Source: CAXXOK01 sp001604115
GTDB taxonomy: Bacteria; Bacillota; Clostridia; Christensenellales; Aristaeellaceae
DNA length: 64,000 bases
Direction of reading: 5' to 3'
NCBI GenBank assembly: GCA_034928535.1
Contig: JAYFOV010000027.1
Location: forward strand, 40,768 to 104,767
Positions 44,116 through 52,834 of the stretch are shown in pieces. The position numbers were made by a program, and so were the translations under genes. Each line of letters opens with the position of its first letter. Within the stretch, counting starts at the first letter, position 1. Below the pieces are notes generated by a model. It saw nothing but the letters and a program-made list of their open reading frames with translations. It was not told the origin of the DNA and searched no databases.

Positions 44116-44994
44116 TTAGCGTTTGCGCCCGAACAACGCGCCTAGCCCTAACAGCCCAAAAATCCAGCCCAGTGGCCCGCAGCCACAGCCGCCACGCCTG
44201 CGCGCACGCCGCGCGGGCTCGCTTTGTCCAAAAACGATCAGCGCAATCACGCCCAGCACAATCCATCCGCTGGTGCTCAAGCCCCCGCGCCGCTCATCCC
44301 GTTGGTCACGGTACGCTTGATAGTCCGTTACAGATTCCTTGACAGTGTTGCTGGTGCTGCTCCAGAGCGAGGAGGTCGCATCCACCATGCCCTGCACCAT
44401 GTTGCCGATGCTCTCCCCCATGCTGGGCTTCTGCGCGGCGGCACTTTCACCCGCTGCCTGGCTCTGGTAGGCCTCAAAACGCCTGCCCAGGCGGATGGAC
44501 TCGCCAAACTGCTTGTGGATCAGCTCATTCAACCCCACCAGAAAGCGGCCAAACGCCGCGTCATACTGCTGGGTTTGGAAAGCCTTATCAAACCCCGTAG
44601 CGTAGAGCAGTGTTTTCACGTTGCCCGCGCTCAGTTTGCGCGCCAGCGATGTGCCCACGCTCACGGCAAAGGTATCCTCGGCGGCAGCGCCCAGCACCAG
44701 CAGGTCGTTCTCCCCCAGCGCCCAACGGGCAAAGAGGGCGTCGGCATAGCCCTGCACGGATTCGCCATCCAAAAAGTGCACCAGCGCGATGTTCAGGCGC
44801 ACACCGGTTTCATCCTCCACATCCGCTGCGTAGGAGGCGATATCCGCCGCCATGGATTGGGTAAGCGCGTTTGCGTCGTCCGTGAGCACGCCCGCGCGGC
44901 TAGGGTAACGCGCCTGCGCAAAGGCGGTGCCGCCAAGGAGCAGTGATGCCGCAAGCACGGCGGCGGCGATGGTTTTCCAAAACGATGCTTTCAT
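44116..44994 (-). CDS. TPM-domain (YgcG/Psb32-like) membrane protein
   Basis: The 292-residue protein has a signal peptide (about 1-27, cleaving near AFA-Q) and a TPM domain (about 30-165: GVLTDDANALT, VEDETGVRLNIALVHFL, LGENDLLVLGAA). One membrane segment lies near 245-262 and a Gly/Cys-rich tail (GGCGCGPLGWIFGLLGLG) follows. TPM proteins are envelope proteins of disputed function, some with acid-phosphatase activity or roles in protein complex repair. The gene follows a LemA-like gene after 52 bases, and LemA/TPM pairs are common in bacteria. GAAGGAG precedes the ATG by four bases. No catalytic function is claimed. Confidence 0.82.
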   Translation of the reverse strand: MKASFWKTIAAAVLAASLLLGGTAFAQARYPSRAGVLTDDANALTQSMAADIASYAADVEDETGVRLNIALVHFLDGESVQGYADALFARWALGENDLLVLGAAAEDTFAVSVGTSLARKLSAGNVKTLLYATGFDKAFQTQQYDAAFGRFLVGLNELIHKQFGESIRLGRRFEAYQSQAAGESAAAQKPSMGESIGNMVQGMVDATSSLWSSTSNTVKESVTDYQAYRDQRDERRGGLSTSGWIVLGVIALIVFGQSEPARRARRRGGCGCGPLGWIFGLLGLGALFGRKR

Positions 44995-45046
44995 AGTACT
45001 CCTTCATGAAGCCGCGCAAAGCGGCGGAAATGGCGCGGGTGCGCGG

Positions 45047-45589
45047 TCAGTAGGGCTGGCAGGGAGCCACGCCAAACAGGCGCGCCAGATCCCCCAGCAC
45101 CGGGGTGCTCAGCTTTTGGTCAAAGGCCGCTACGGCTTTGTTATACGTTTGGTATATCACATGCCCGCTGCCATACTGGTCAAAATCGGCGGTCAGCATG
45201 CCCAGGTACTGTGCATCCCGCGCGCTTTGGGCAAAGCTCGGGCTGGCCTTGAGCGCTGCGGCAGTTGCCGTGAAGGCGGCGGCCAACGCGCCATCCCCCT
45301 CCTGAAGGGCGGAGATGGTGGGCTTGGCACCGCGCAGACCCTCGGCCGCGTTGCGCAGCGCCACAACCGTGGCATCACCCGGAATATGCCGCTCCGCTAC
45401 CACGCACAGGTTGAGCGCATCGGCGGCGCGGTAACCCAAAATGGCCGCAATGCCGTTATCGCCGGAAAGCAGGTCCGTCACGTGGGCGCGCTCATCGGCA
45501 TAGCCGCTGACGGTGCCATACACCACGCCAAACACCACAAGGATCAGGCAGATGAGGATCGAAAGCCCAAGGGAAAGTTTTGGTTTCAT
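45047..45589 (-). CDS. LemA-family membrane protein, divergent
   Basis: This 180-residue protein has one N-terminal membrane helix (about 7-28) and a mainly helical extracellular domain. The end (YNKAVAAFDQKLSTPVLGDL then ARLFGVAPCQPY) fits the LemA C-terminal pattern YNxxVxxFNxxxxxxPxxxxAxxFGFxP. The usual N-terminal LxAxxxRxxQIP region is not clear, which makes it divergent. AAAGGAA lies seven bases upstream of the ATG. It is followed by the TPM-domain gene, the usual partner. Function is unknown; family members are envelope proteins. Confidence 0.65.
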   Translation of the reverse strand: MKPKLSLGLSILICLILVVFGVVYGTVSGYADERAHVTDLLSGDNGIAAILGYRAADALNLCVVAERHIPGDATVVALRNAAEGLRGAKPTISALQEGDGALAAAFTATAAALKASPSFAQSARDAQYLGMLTADFDQYGSGHVIYQTYNKAVAAFDQKLSTPVLGDLARLFGVAPCQPY

Positions 45590-45707
45590 AGGCGGTTCCT
45601 TTCTGTGGGGAGGGAGTCGGTTGGGCAGCCTGGCCGGGCGGCCCTCATGTTGCGCCGTGGGCGGGAACCCTTACCCCCGCCCACACAGCCGGCTGGGTTT
45701 GCCCGGC

Positions 45708-45744
45708 AAAAGAAAAGCACGCTCCCGCGCAGGCGGGAGCGTGC
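45708..45744 (-). terminator. Intrinsic terminator after telA
   Basis: On the minus strand the 12-bp perfect stem GCACGCTCCCGC / GCGGGAGCGTGC (45717-45728 with 45733-45744) with a 4-base loop is followed by TTTTCTTTTG. It lies 17 bases after the telA stop and separates it from the LemA/TPM genes. Confidence 0.92.
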
Positions 45745-45761
45745 CGGCCTGCTGGTTTGGC

Positions 45762-46985
45762 TCAGTGACGCAGCTCCAACAGCTTTTGTTTGAGCTGGCC
45801 TTCCATGACGACGAGTTGTTTCTCGGCCTCCAGCCGCTTGGTGCGGCCTTCGTCCTGGATCTTCATCACCTCGGTGATGGTGTCGATCAGGCTCTGGTTG
45901 GTCTGGGTCAAAGTCTCGATATCGATGATGCCGCGCTCGGCCTCCCGCGCTGTTTCGATGGTGCCCATCTTGAGCTTCTCGGCGTTTTTCTTGAGCAGCT
46001 CGTTGGTCATATCGGTCACGGCGCTCTGGGCGCGCAGGGCTTCCTGGCTGCGCTGCAAGCCAAGCGCGATCACGATCTGGCTCTTCCACAGCGGCAGGGT
46101 ATTGCTCAGCGTGCTCTGGATACGCTCCACCAGCAGGCTGTCGTTGCTTTGCAACAGACGGATCTGCGGCGCCATTTGCAGGGCTACGGTGCGGGTCAGC
46201 TTCAAATCGTGCAGCTTCTTCTCAAAACGGTCGCAGGCGGCAGCCAGGTCATTGGCGCGCTGCGCGTCCATGGCGTCGCCGCTTTGCACGGCCTTGGCCT
46301 TGAGCTCCTGCAGGGTGGTGGCGCGAACCTCCTCCAGCTTTTTGGCGCCGGCGATGATGTACATCGTCAGTTCCTTGAAGTACTGGGTGTTCATATCGTA
46401 CAGGTGGTTGAACATGCTCACGTCCTTGAGCAGCTGCACCTGGTACTGCTCCAGCGATGTGGCGATGCTGTCCACATTCACTTCGACCTTCTCATACTTG
46501 TTCTTCATTTCTTCCACGGCTTTGCGGGCGTTCCAGAACAGCCCCTTGATGCCGCCGGGTTTGTCCGCCTCGCTGCCAAAGCCTTTGATCTCGCCCACCA
46601 GCTTGACCAGCATATCGCCCACCTCGCCGGTCTGGTTGGTGCGCACGGTGGCCAGCGCGCTGTCGCTGAAGTCCGCGACCTTCTTTTGTGCATCTGCACC
46701 GTAGAGCAGCACATGGTCGGGGTTTTCAATGTTGATTTTGCTCACGAAAGCCTCGATGTTCTGCTTGTCCTGCTCGCTGAGCATGGAGGTGTCCATATCG
46801 GCCAGGGTGCTTTCCATTGCTTTGGCGGTGTTCACGGATGCGGGGGATGCGCCGGTCTTTTCCAGCTCGGCCACGGCCTGATCCAGCTCCGCTTTATCTT
46901 GTGCCATGGAGGAGGAGTCCAGCGTAAGTACGGGTACCGCGGCGGTCGCGGCGGCGGTTTCGGGGGTCTGGTTCTGTTCTGTCAT
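45762..46985 (-). CDS. telA: TelA/YceH-family toxic-anion-resistance protein
   Basis: The 407-residue, mainly helical, soluble protein matches the TelA family by length and sequence: LSEQDKQNIEAFVSKINIEN, YGADAQKKVADFSDSALATV and LLQSNDSLLVERIQSTLSNT. It is rich in charged residues with coiled-coil stretches. Relatives relate to tellurite, antimicrobial or membrane stress tolerance; the mechanism is not known and no enzyme motif is visible. It follows the XpaC gene by about 80 bases on the same strand and ends at a strong terminator. XpaC/TelA pairs are common in Bacillota, which supports the call. Confidence 0.85.
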   Translation of the reverse strand: MTEQNQTPETAAATAAVPVLTLDSSSMAQDKAELDQAVAELEKTGASPASVNTAKAMESTLADMDTSMLSEQDKQNIEAFVSKINIENPDHVLLYGADAQKKVADFSDSALATVRTNQTGEVGDMLVKLVGEIKGFGSEADKPGGIKGLFWNARKAVEEMKNKYEKVEVNVDSIATSLEQYQVQLLKDVSMFNHLYDMNTQYFKELTMYIIAGAKKLEEVRATTLQELKAKAVQSGDAMDAQRANDLAAACDRFEKKLHDLKLTRTVALQMAPQIRLLQSNDSLLVERIQSTLSNTLPLWKSQIVIALGLQRSQEALRAQSAVTDMTNELLKKNAEKLKMGTIETAREAERGIIDIETLTQTNQSLIDTITEVMKIQDEGRTKRLEAEKQLVVMEGQLKQKLLELRH

Positions 46986-47064
46986 AGGGGTGCCCTCCTC
47001 GTAGTGGTGGTAATATGGCTATTGGCCGCGGGGGCGGCCGGGGTGGTCGCGTTGGGGTGGGGGG

Positions 47065-47988
47065 TCAGCCTTCCTGCCGGGGTGCCTGCTGGGCGGCCTG
47101 GCCGCCCATGTCCAGCACGGGGGCCTGCGGTGCGTGCGCCTGCGCCTGCTCCACAGCCGTCTGCACGCGGGCGGCCACATCCGTGCCCTTGCCGGCATGC
47201 CACTGGGCGGGATCATAGGGCTGCTGGGTGATGGGCGCGGCGCTGGTGCGCTGCGCCACGGCGGCGTTCACGGCGGCGGCCTGCCGTGCCTGCTCGGCGG
47301 CGCGCATGAGGTCGCTCTCGGTCAGGCCGTCCCGGCGGAGCATTTGCTCCAGCACGTCGATGTCGGTGGTAATATCCAGCACATCATCCCGGTACAGGTT
47401 ATCCAGCAGCTTTTGGGTGCCCTTGAGCACCACGCCCAGCGCATCATCGATACGTTTGCGGGCGGCCGCGGCCTCCTTGCCGTATACATTACGCTCGCCA
47501 AGGGTGCGGTAGGCGCGCGCCATCTTCAGGGTGGTGGGCAGGTAATAGTCCATGAATTTGCGGATCTGCGATGCCTTGGCGGGCTTGTCATACACAGCGC
47601 GGAAAATCTCGGCGCACTGGTTTTCCAGCTCCAGCAGGGTGTTTTGCACGCCCTTATCCGTGGCCAGCTTGCGCTCTGCATCCAGGTCGGCCAGCAGCTG
47701 GCGCCCGCGCTGCAGGATGGCATCCACCTCGGGGTTGCCGGTATCCTGAGCCACCTTTTGCAGGCTGGGGGCGGGCGCGTCCTGCTTGTTGTGGGTAGTC
47801 AGATCCAGCCCCGAGCCCATGATGCGCACGATGCTGCCCGCCAGCCCGGCAAGGATCACGCCAAGCAAAAGCCTGCCCAGGCTGCTGGGGTGGATGATGA
47901 CCGAAAACAGGGCGAATGTAACGCCAAAGGCGATGATGCCCGCCTTCAGCCCTTTGGTTTTTTTTGGCTGCTTGCTTTGCCTGTTCAT
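47065..47988 (-). CDS. XpaC-like membrane protein (5-bromo-4-chloroindolyl phosphate hydrolysis family)
   Basis: The 307-residue protein has two close membrane helices near the N-terminus (about 13-32 and 35-53) and a helical cytoplasmic part including FMDYYLPTTLKMARAYRTLG and TQKLLDNLYRDDVLDITTDI, which are the XpaC-family signature. Despite the name, hydrolase activity is not established for the family, and I see no catalytic motif. I chose ATG 47988, eight bases after GAGG. The C-terminal Gln/Ala-rich region is low complexity. It is the upstream partner of telA. Confidence 0.82.
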   Translation of the reverse strand: MNRQSKQPKKTKGLKAGIIAFGVTFALFSVIIHPSSLGRLLLGVILAGLAGSIVRIMGSGLDLTTHNKQDAPAPSLQKVAQDTGNPEVDAILQRGRQLLADLDAERKLATDKGVQNTLLELENQCAEIFRAVYDKPAKASQIRKFMDYYLPTTLKMARAYRTLGERNVYGKEAAAARKRIDDALGVVLKGTQKLLDNLYRDDVLDITTDIDVLEQMLRRDGLTESDLMRAAEQARQAAAVNAAVAQRTSAAPITQQPYDPAQWHAGKGTDVAARVQTAVEQAQAHAPQAPVLDMGGQAAQQAPRQEG

Positions 47989-48142
47989 GCGTTGACCTCG
48001 ATTTCCTTTCCTGTGCCCGCCGTGTGCGGGTTGCAACAGGATGATTATAGCATACGCGATGGGCGCGATTCACGAGCATAGGGTTGAAACCCGCTAAGGA
48101 GCGGCTGAATGCCACATTAGAATTGGATGAGAGCGCGGCGCC

Positions 48143-49531
48143 TCAGCGCACGGTCACGGCTGCTTTGCCCTCGGCCAGCGTCCACTGCCCGGCGGCGTCG
48201 CGCAGGTACACCAACAGGTTGCCGCTGTATGGCTCCGGAAAAGTAGCTTCCACCTGCCAAAGGAAGCCATCGCCCTTGGGCGAGGCATACGCAACGGTAT
48301 ATACGGTATCGTTGGCCTCGGTGAACAGACGCACGGAGGTCGTGGCGGCGTTGGTCAGCAGTGTGGCGCGCACCACAGCGGGGGCGGTTGCGTCCGGGTT
48401 TTCCACGGCGATCTCCTGCAGGGCGGGCACACCCACCTGCGCGGCGGGCGTCACGTTGGCGGCAGCGGACATGCCGTCCGGCTGCCGGCCAAAGACGGAA
48501 GGCACGCTGCCCGCGGTGCCCGGGAACAACCCTGGCAACCACCTGGCCAGCAGCCCGGTCTGGTAAAGCGCAAAACCTCCGGCTGCAAGCAGCAGGAGCA
48601 GCAGCACCGCAAGCAGCCAGCCGCGCTTGGTGCGCCGCGCGCGGGGGGTGAGCGAATCAAAGGTCGGCACGGTCACAGGCTCGGCCAGCGGCCGCTGGGC
48701 GATGGCGGCATAGTGGCCGCTGTCATCATCCAGCAAATCGGGCTGGGCGGGTGCGGGCTCGGCCTGCCGGGCGTCATAGGGAGCCTGGGGGGCAGGGTAG
48801 GCATAGCTGCCGTAAGGTTCCGGCATGCCGTGGGCCAGCGCGCTGCCCGCCAGGGGTTCACTCCCCGGAGGGGTTGGCTGCACCCAGGGTTGCATGGGCT
48901 GCGGCTGTGCCAGGATGGCAGCAAAGGGATCGTCCATGGCGGGCGCGTCCTGCCAGGAGGCGGGGGGCTCCGCATAGCTGGCGGCGCGCCGCCGGCGCGT
49001 GCGCTCGCCGCTCATGTCCTCCGGGGTTGCATACCCGTTCGGCTCATAGGCCGGGGCGGGGTAAGCAGGGTAGCGCTGGGCGCTCTGGGATTGCTGGGGC
49101 AGGGTCTGCATCAGCACGCGGCGCACGGGCTCCGGCTCACCCATGGGTGCGGCGGGCGGCTCCGGCACGGCGGGCGGGGGGGCAGGGATGCTTTGCTGCT
49201 GGGCGGGGGCAAGCGTCGCGGGGCGCAGGCCGGCGGGCTGCCAGGCTGCGCGCTGCGGCGCATCCGGCGCAAAGGGCCCTTGCGCGGCGGCATCCAAGGC
49301 GGCGGGTGCAGCGCGCAGGCTGCCGGGGGCAGGCGAGCCATAGGCAGGGCGATCCCCGCCGTGCAGGGGCGCGGGGCTGCCCTGCGGGGCGGTGCGCGGG
49401 TCTGGCGGCAACGGGCGCGGCGGCATGGCCGCAAGCGGCGTCAAGGGTTTGAGACCGCTGCCTGCGGCAGGCGACGCCTGCGGCTGGCCCTGTCTGTGTG
49501 TACGTTGCGGATGTTCCTGGCGACCATCCAT
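48143..49531 (-). CDS. Proline-rich single-pass membrane protein, function unknown
   Basis: This 462-residue product has about 290 residues of low-complexity Pro/Ala/Gln sequence, a single membrane helix (about 305-325, flanked by positive RTKRG) and a C-terminal domain of about 130 residues that seems extracellular and beta-rich. I know no family; the topology resembles zinc-ribbon/proline-rich sensors with external beta domains, but no zinc ribbon is visible. ATG 49531 lies seven bases after AAAGGAGGG. It heads the leftward cluster followed by XpaC and telA after about 150 bases, so a common function in envelope stress is inferred. Confidence 0.7.
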   Translation of the reverse strand: MDGRQEHPQRTHRQGQPQASPAAGSGLKPLTPLAAMPPRPLPPDPRTAPQGSPAPLHGGDRPAYGSPAPGSLRAAPAALDAAAQGPFAPDAPQRAAWQPAGLRPATLAPAQQQSIPAPPPAVPEPPAAPMGEPEPVRRVLMQTLPQQSQSAQRYPAYPAPAYEPNGYATPEDMSGERTRRRRAASYAEPPASWQDAPAMDDPFAAILAQPQPMQPWVQPTPPGSEPLAGSALAHGMPEPYGSYAYPAPQAPYDARQAEPAPAQPDLLDDDSGHYAAIAQRPLAEPVTVPTFDSLTPRARRTKRGWLLAVLLLLLLAAGGFALYQTGLLARWLPGLFPGTAGSVPSVFGRQPDGMSAAANVTPAAQVGVPALQEIAVENPDATAPAVVRATLLTNAATTSVRLFTEANDTVYTVAYASPKGDGFLWQVEATFPEPYSGNLLVYLRDAAGQWTLAEGKAAVTVR

Positions 49532-49584
49532 CGGCACGCCCTCCTTTCGGCCGGGCGCGGGTGCGCAGGGCCGCTTTTTGACAC

Positions 49585-49613
49585 ATTATACCATACACGG
49601 CAAGGAATGTACA
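49585..49613 (-). promoter_or_regulatory. Extended -10 promoter of the XpaC/TelA cluster
   Basis: On the minus strand TGGTATAAT (TATAAT at 49590-49585, with an extended -10 TG) is preceded at 17 bases by TGTACA (49613-49608). The start site would be near 49578, about 47 bases before the ATG at 49531. Confidence 0.7.
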
Positions 49614-49761
49614 CCCACAAACACCTGCGTACCCGCCCCGCGCCACCCTGCGCGCACAGCAAAAAAACAGCCGCCGCGCCGCGCCGGTGCAGCCCCGCGC
49701 AGGGCTCGCACATCCGGCATGGGGGGCGTGTAAACCCTGCGTGCACACCATCCCGGCAGCA

Positions 49762-49790
49762 TTGACAAGCCTGCCCCCATAGCATATGAT
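49762..49790 (+). promoter_or_regulatory. Promoter of the 2-oxoacid:ferredoxin oxidoreductase operon
   Basis: TTGACA (49762-49767) and TATGAT (49785-49790) are spaced by 17 bases. The start should be near 49797, leaving a 50-base leader before the ferredoxin gene (ATG 49849, AAGGAGG upstream). No operator is evident. Confidence 0.82.
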
Positions 49791-49848
49791 TAGGGGTGAG
49801 CCGTGCGGCCATGCCATGCCGCCGGATGCGATGTAAGGAGGCTGAACC

Positions 49849-50055
49849 ATGGCTAGTGTGACCGTCAATGAGGACGTATGCAAAGGCTGCGGCCTGTGCG
49901 TGGACGCTTGCCCCAAGAAGATCATGGCGCTGGATGCGGCACGCATCAACAAAAAGGGTTACCATGCCGCCTACTGTGTGAGCATGGCCGATTGTATCGG
50001 CTGTGCGTTTTGCGCCACCATGTGCCCGGACGTGGCCATCACTGTGGAAAAATAA
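49849..50055 (+). CDS. 2[4Fe-4S] ferredoxin subunit (delta) of 2-oxoacid oxidoreductase
   Basis: The 68-residue protein has two CxxCxxCxxxCP clusters: CKGCGLCVDACP (about 11-22) and CIGCAFCATMCP (about 49-60). It carries electrons from the thiamine-diphosphate enzyme encoded next to soluble ferredoxin. It is the first gene of the order delta-alpha-beta-gamma, as in VOR/KOR operons. Confidence 0.94.
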   Translation: MASVTVNEDVCKGCGLCVDACPKKIMALDAARINKKGYHAAYCVSMADCIGCAFCATMCPDVAITVEK

Positions 50056-50133
50056 ACCCATGCGCCGCGTGGCCCAGGGGCCTTGGCGCATGGGATTGCG
50101 GCTGGCAAGACCAACCGAGAAGGGAATGACCCC

Positions 50134-52065
50134 ATGAAAAAACTCATGAAGGGCAATGAGGCCATCGCCGAGGCCGCCATTCAGGCGGGCTGCAGGTTCT
50201 TCTTCGGCTACCCCATCACGCCCCAGAACCAGATCCCGGAGTACATGAGCAAGCGGATGCCGCAGGTGCAAGGGTGCTTCCTGCAGGCGGAGAGCGAAGT
50301 GGCCGCCATCAACATGGTGTATGGCGCGGGCGGCGCGGGCGCGCGCGTGATGACCAGCTCATCCAGCCCCGGGATCAGCCTCAAGCAGGAGGGCATCAGC
50401 TATCTGGTGGGCGCCGAGGTGCCCTGCGTGATCGTCAATATGGTGCGCGGCGGCCCCGGGCTTGGCTCCATCCAGCCGGCGCAGAGCGACTATTTTCAAT
50501 CCACCCGGGGCGGCGGCCACGGGGATTACCGCATGTGCGTGCTGGCTCCCGGCAGCGTGCAGGAGGCGGTGGATCTGACCCAGGAGGCCTTCGACATTGC
50601 CGACCGCTACCGCAACCCCGTGCTGGTGCTGGGCGATGGGCTCATCGGCCAGATGATGGAGCCGGTGGATATGGATAAGGCTGCCGCCTACAGCCCGGCG
50701 GCGGATCTCCCGGCCAAGGATTGGGCGGCCAATGGCCACAGACATACGGAGGCTGCGCCCCGCGCCATCATCAACAGCCTGTTTATCGACCCGCAGGTGC
50801 TGGAGGCGCACGGGCTGGCGCTGCAAGCCAAGTATGACGCCATTGCCCAGCGGGAATGCCGCTGGCAGGAGGAGCAGCTGGAGGATGCGCAGATCGTGCT
50901 GGTCGCCTACGGCACCACCAGCCGCATTGCCCGCAGCGCCATGCGGCGTTGCCGCGCGCGCGGCATCAAGGTGGGCATGGTGCGCCGCATCACGCTGTGG
51001 CCCTACCCCGAGGCCGCCCTGCGCAAGACCATCCCCACCGCCAAAGACTATCTGGTAGTGGAGATGAGCATGGGGCAGATGGTGGAGGACGTGCGCCTGG
51101 CCATCAACGGCGAGCGCCCGGTGCACTTTTACGGCCGCGCGGGCGGCATGGTGCCCACCGTGGCGGATTTGGTCGCGCAGATCGAAAAGCTGGCCGGGGT
51201 GGAGCCCATCCCGCCGGAAGTATGTCAAGTCCGCGTGGAGAGCACCCTGAACGACGCCGCCCGCAAGGCGGATGAGGTTGCAAAAGCCATGAATGATAAA
51301 TTTAACGAGATTGGCCAGAAAATCAGCGATGCGCTGAACAACCCGGAGCTCAAGGAAAAGGCGGAGGCCGCCATCGGCAAAGTGGATCAGGCCATGGGCG
51401 TGATGGGGCAAAAGCTGGACGAGGCCGGCCAGAAGCTGACCGAAGCGCTGCAAAGCGCCGAGCTCAAGGAAAAGGCCGCAGCCGCAGCGCACACCGCGGA
51501 GGATTGGGCCAGCACGCTTGGCGCCAAGATCAGCCAGGCGTTTGAAGGCGTGGGGCAAAAGGCGGAGGAAGCCGCCGGCGCCGCGCAGGATGCTGTGCAG
51601 CAGGCCGCCGGGCAAGCCGCCCCTGCGGTAGAAAAGGCGCTGGACGCGGCAGGCGAGGGCGTGCAAACAGCGGCGGACACCGCAGCGCAGGCCGCCGATG
51701 CAGCAGCCCAGGCAGCCGCGCAAGCCACCGAGCAGGCCAAGCAAACCGCCGGCGAAGCCGCCAAAACGGCCGGCGAAACGCTGGAAGGCTTGATCGGCAG
51801 CATCGGCAGCACGCTGGATGCGGCCGGCAAGAAGCTGGGCGATATGATCGAGAGCGGCGAGCTCAAGGAAAAAGCCGAGGAAGCCACCCAAAAGGCGGGC
51901 GAGTTTGCCCAAAACGCCGCACAAACGGTCAAAAAAGGCGCGAGCGGCCTGTTTGGCGCCATCGGCAAGCTGTTTGAGGGCGTGAAAAAAGATCTCCGGG
52001 ATATCGAAGCGGAGCAGGAAGCCGGGAAATCGCCGGACGATACCCAGGGCAAGGAGGGCGACTGA
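50134..52065 (+). CDS. vorB: 2-oxoacid:ferredoxin oxidoreductase alpha subunit with long helical C-terminal extension
   Basis: Residues 1 to about 366 are a normal VorB/KorA-type alpha subunit: GNEAIAEAAIQAGCRFFFGY, PITPQNQIPEYM, VMTSSSSPGISLKQEGISYL. The subunit belongs to the enzyme that oxidises branched-chain or related 2-oxoacids to acyl-CoA and reduces ferredoxin. I chose ATG 50134 after GAAGGGA. Unusually the frame goes on for 277 residues rich in Ala, Lys, Glu and Gln (LNDAARKADEVAKAMNDKFN, QAADAAAQAAAQATEQAKQT), which resembles LEA/apolipoprotein-like amphipathic helices; normal subunits end near 350-380. The frame is open and composition coding-like, so the fusion seems real. The exact substrate (VOR, KOR or IOR) is not resolved. 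Confidence 0.88.
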   Translation: MKKLMKGNEAIAEAAIQAGCRFFFGYPITPQNQIPEYMSKRMPQVQGCFLQAESEVAAINMVYGAGGAGARVMTSSSSPGISLKQEGISYLVGAEVPCVIVNMVRGGPGLGSIQPAQSDYFQSTRGGGHGDYRMCVLAPGSVQEAVDLTQEAFDIADRYRNPVLVLGDGLIGQMMEPVDMDKAAAYSPAADLPAKDWAANGHRHTEAAPRAIINSLFIDPQVLEAHGLALQAKYDAIAQRECRWQEEQLEDAQIVLVAYGTTSRIARSAMRRCRARGIKVGMVRRITLWPYPEAALRKTIPTAKDYLVVEMSMGQMVEDVRLAINGERPVHFYGRAGGMVPTVADLVAQIEKLAGVEPIPPEVCQVRVESTLNDAARKADEVAKAMNDKFNEIGQKISDALNNPELKEKAEAAIGKVDQAMGVMGQKLDEAGQKLTEALQSAELKEKAAAAAHTAEDWASTLGAKISQAFEGVGQKAEEAAGAAQDAVQQAAGQAAPAVEKALDAAGEGVQTAADTAAQAADAAAQAAAQATEQAKQTAGEAAKTAGETLEGLIGSIGSTLDAAGKKLGDMIESGELKEKAEEATQKAGEFAQNAAQTVKKGASGLFGAIGKLFEGVKKDLRDIEAEQEAGKSPDDTQGKEGD

Positions 52066-52066
52066 C

Positions 52067-52834
52067 ATGGCGGTTGTGTTCCAAAAAACACCTCTACTGA
52101 CCGACAAACCCTTTCACTATTGCCCGGGCTGTACGCACGGGATCATCCACCGGTTGGTAGCCGAGGTGCTGGGTGAGCTGGGCATCGGGGAAACGGCCAT
52201 CGGCGTTGCGCCGGTGGGCTGCGCGGTGTTTGCGTATGAGTATTTCAACTGTGATATGATGGAGGCCGCCCATGGCCGCGCGCCGGCGGTGGCCACCGGC
52301 ATCAAGCGCGTGTGCCCGGATAAAGCGGTGTTCACCTACCAGGGGGATGGCGATCTGGCCTCCATCGGCACGGCGGAGATCGTGCATGCCGCCACGCGTG
52401 GGGAAAAAATCACCACCATCTTTGTGAACAATGCCATTTACGGCATGACCGGCGGGCAGATGGCGCCCACCACCCTGCCCGGGCAGGTGACCACCACCAG
52501 CCCCTATGGCCGGGATACCGATCACTGCGGCTTCCCGGTGCGGGTGAGCGAGATGCTGGGCACGCTGAACGGCCCCGCCTACATCGAGAGGGTGAGCGTG
52601 CATGACGTGCCGCACATCCGCAAAGCGAAGGCGGCCATCAAAAAGGCGTTCCAGCTGCAAATGGAGGGCAGGGGCTTTACGATGGTGGAGGTGCTTTCCA
52701 CCTGCCCGACCAACTGGGGCAAAACACCGCAGGAGTCCATGCAGTGGGTCAAGGATGCCATGATGCCCGTCTATCCGCTGGGCGTGTTTAAGGATGTGAC
52801 GGCGCAGCCCGTGGCGGAAGGGGGCGCAGTGTAA
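52067..52834 (+). CDS. 2-oxoacid:ferredoxin oxidoreductase beta subunit (thiamine-diphosphate-binding)
   Basis: This 255-residue subunit binds thiamine diphosphate: YCPGCTHGIIHRL near the start, the GDGDLASIGTAEIVHAATRG motif (TPP/Mg2+ site) and FVNNAIYGMTGGQMAPT. It starts one base after the alpha-subunit stop with AAGGAGG upstream, so the pair is translationally coupled. Length and motifs match VorA/KorB. Confidence 0.93.
   Translation: MAVVFQKTPLLTDKPFHYCPGCTHGIIHRLVAEVLGELGIGETAIGVAPVGCAVFAYEYFNCDMMEAAHGRAPAVATGIKRVCPDKAVFTYQGDGDLASIGTAEIVHAATRGEKITTIFVNNAIYGMTGGQMAPTTLPGQVTTTSPYGRDTDHCGFPVRVSEMLGTLNGPAYIERVSVHDVPHIRKAKAAIKKAFQLQMEGRGFTMVEVLSTCPTNWGKTPQESMQWVKDAMMPVYPLGVFKDVTAQPVAEGGAV

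Noticed and set aside
50359..52107. A 582-residue minus-strand frame
   Set aside because: Antisense of the VorB-like gene; the plus-strand operon has tight coupling and clear motifs.
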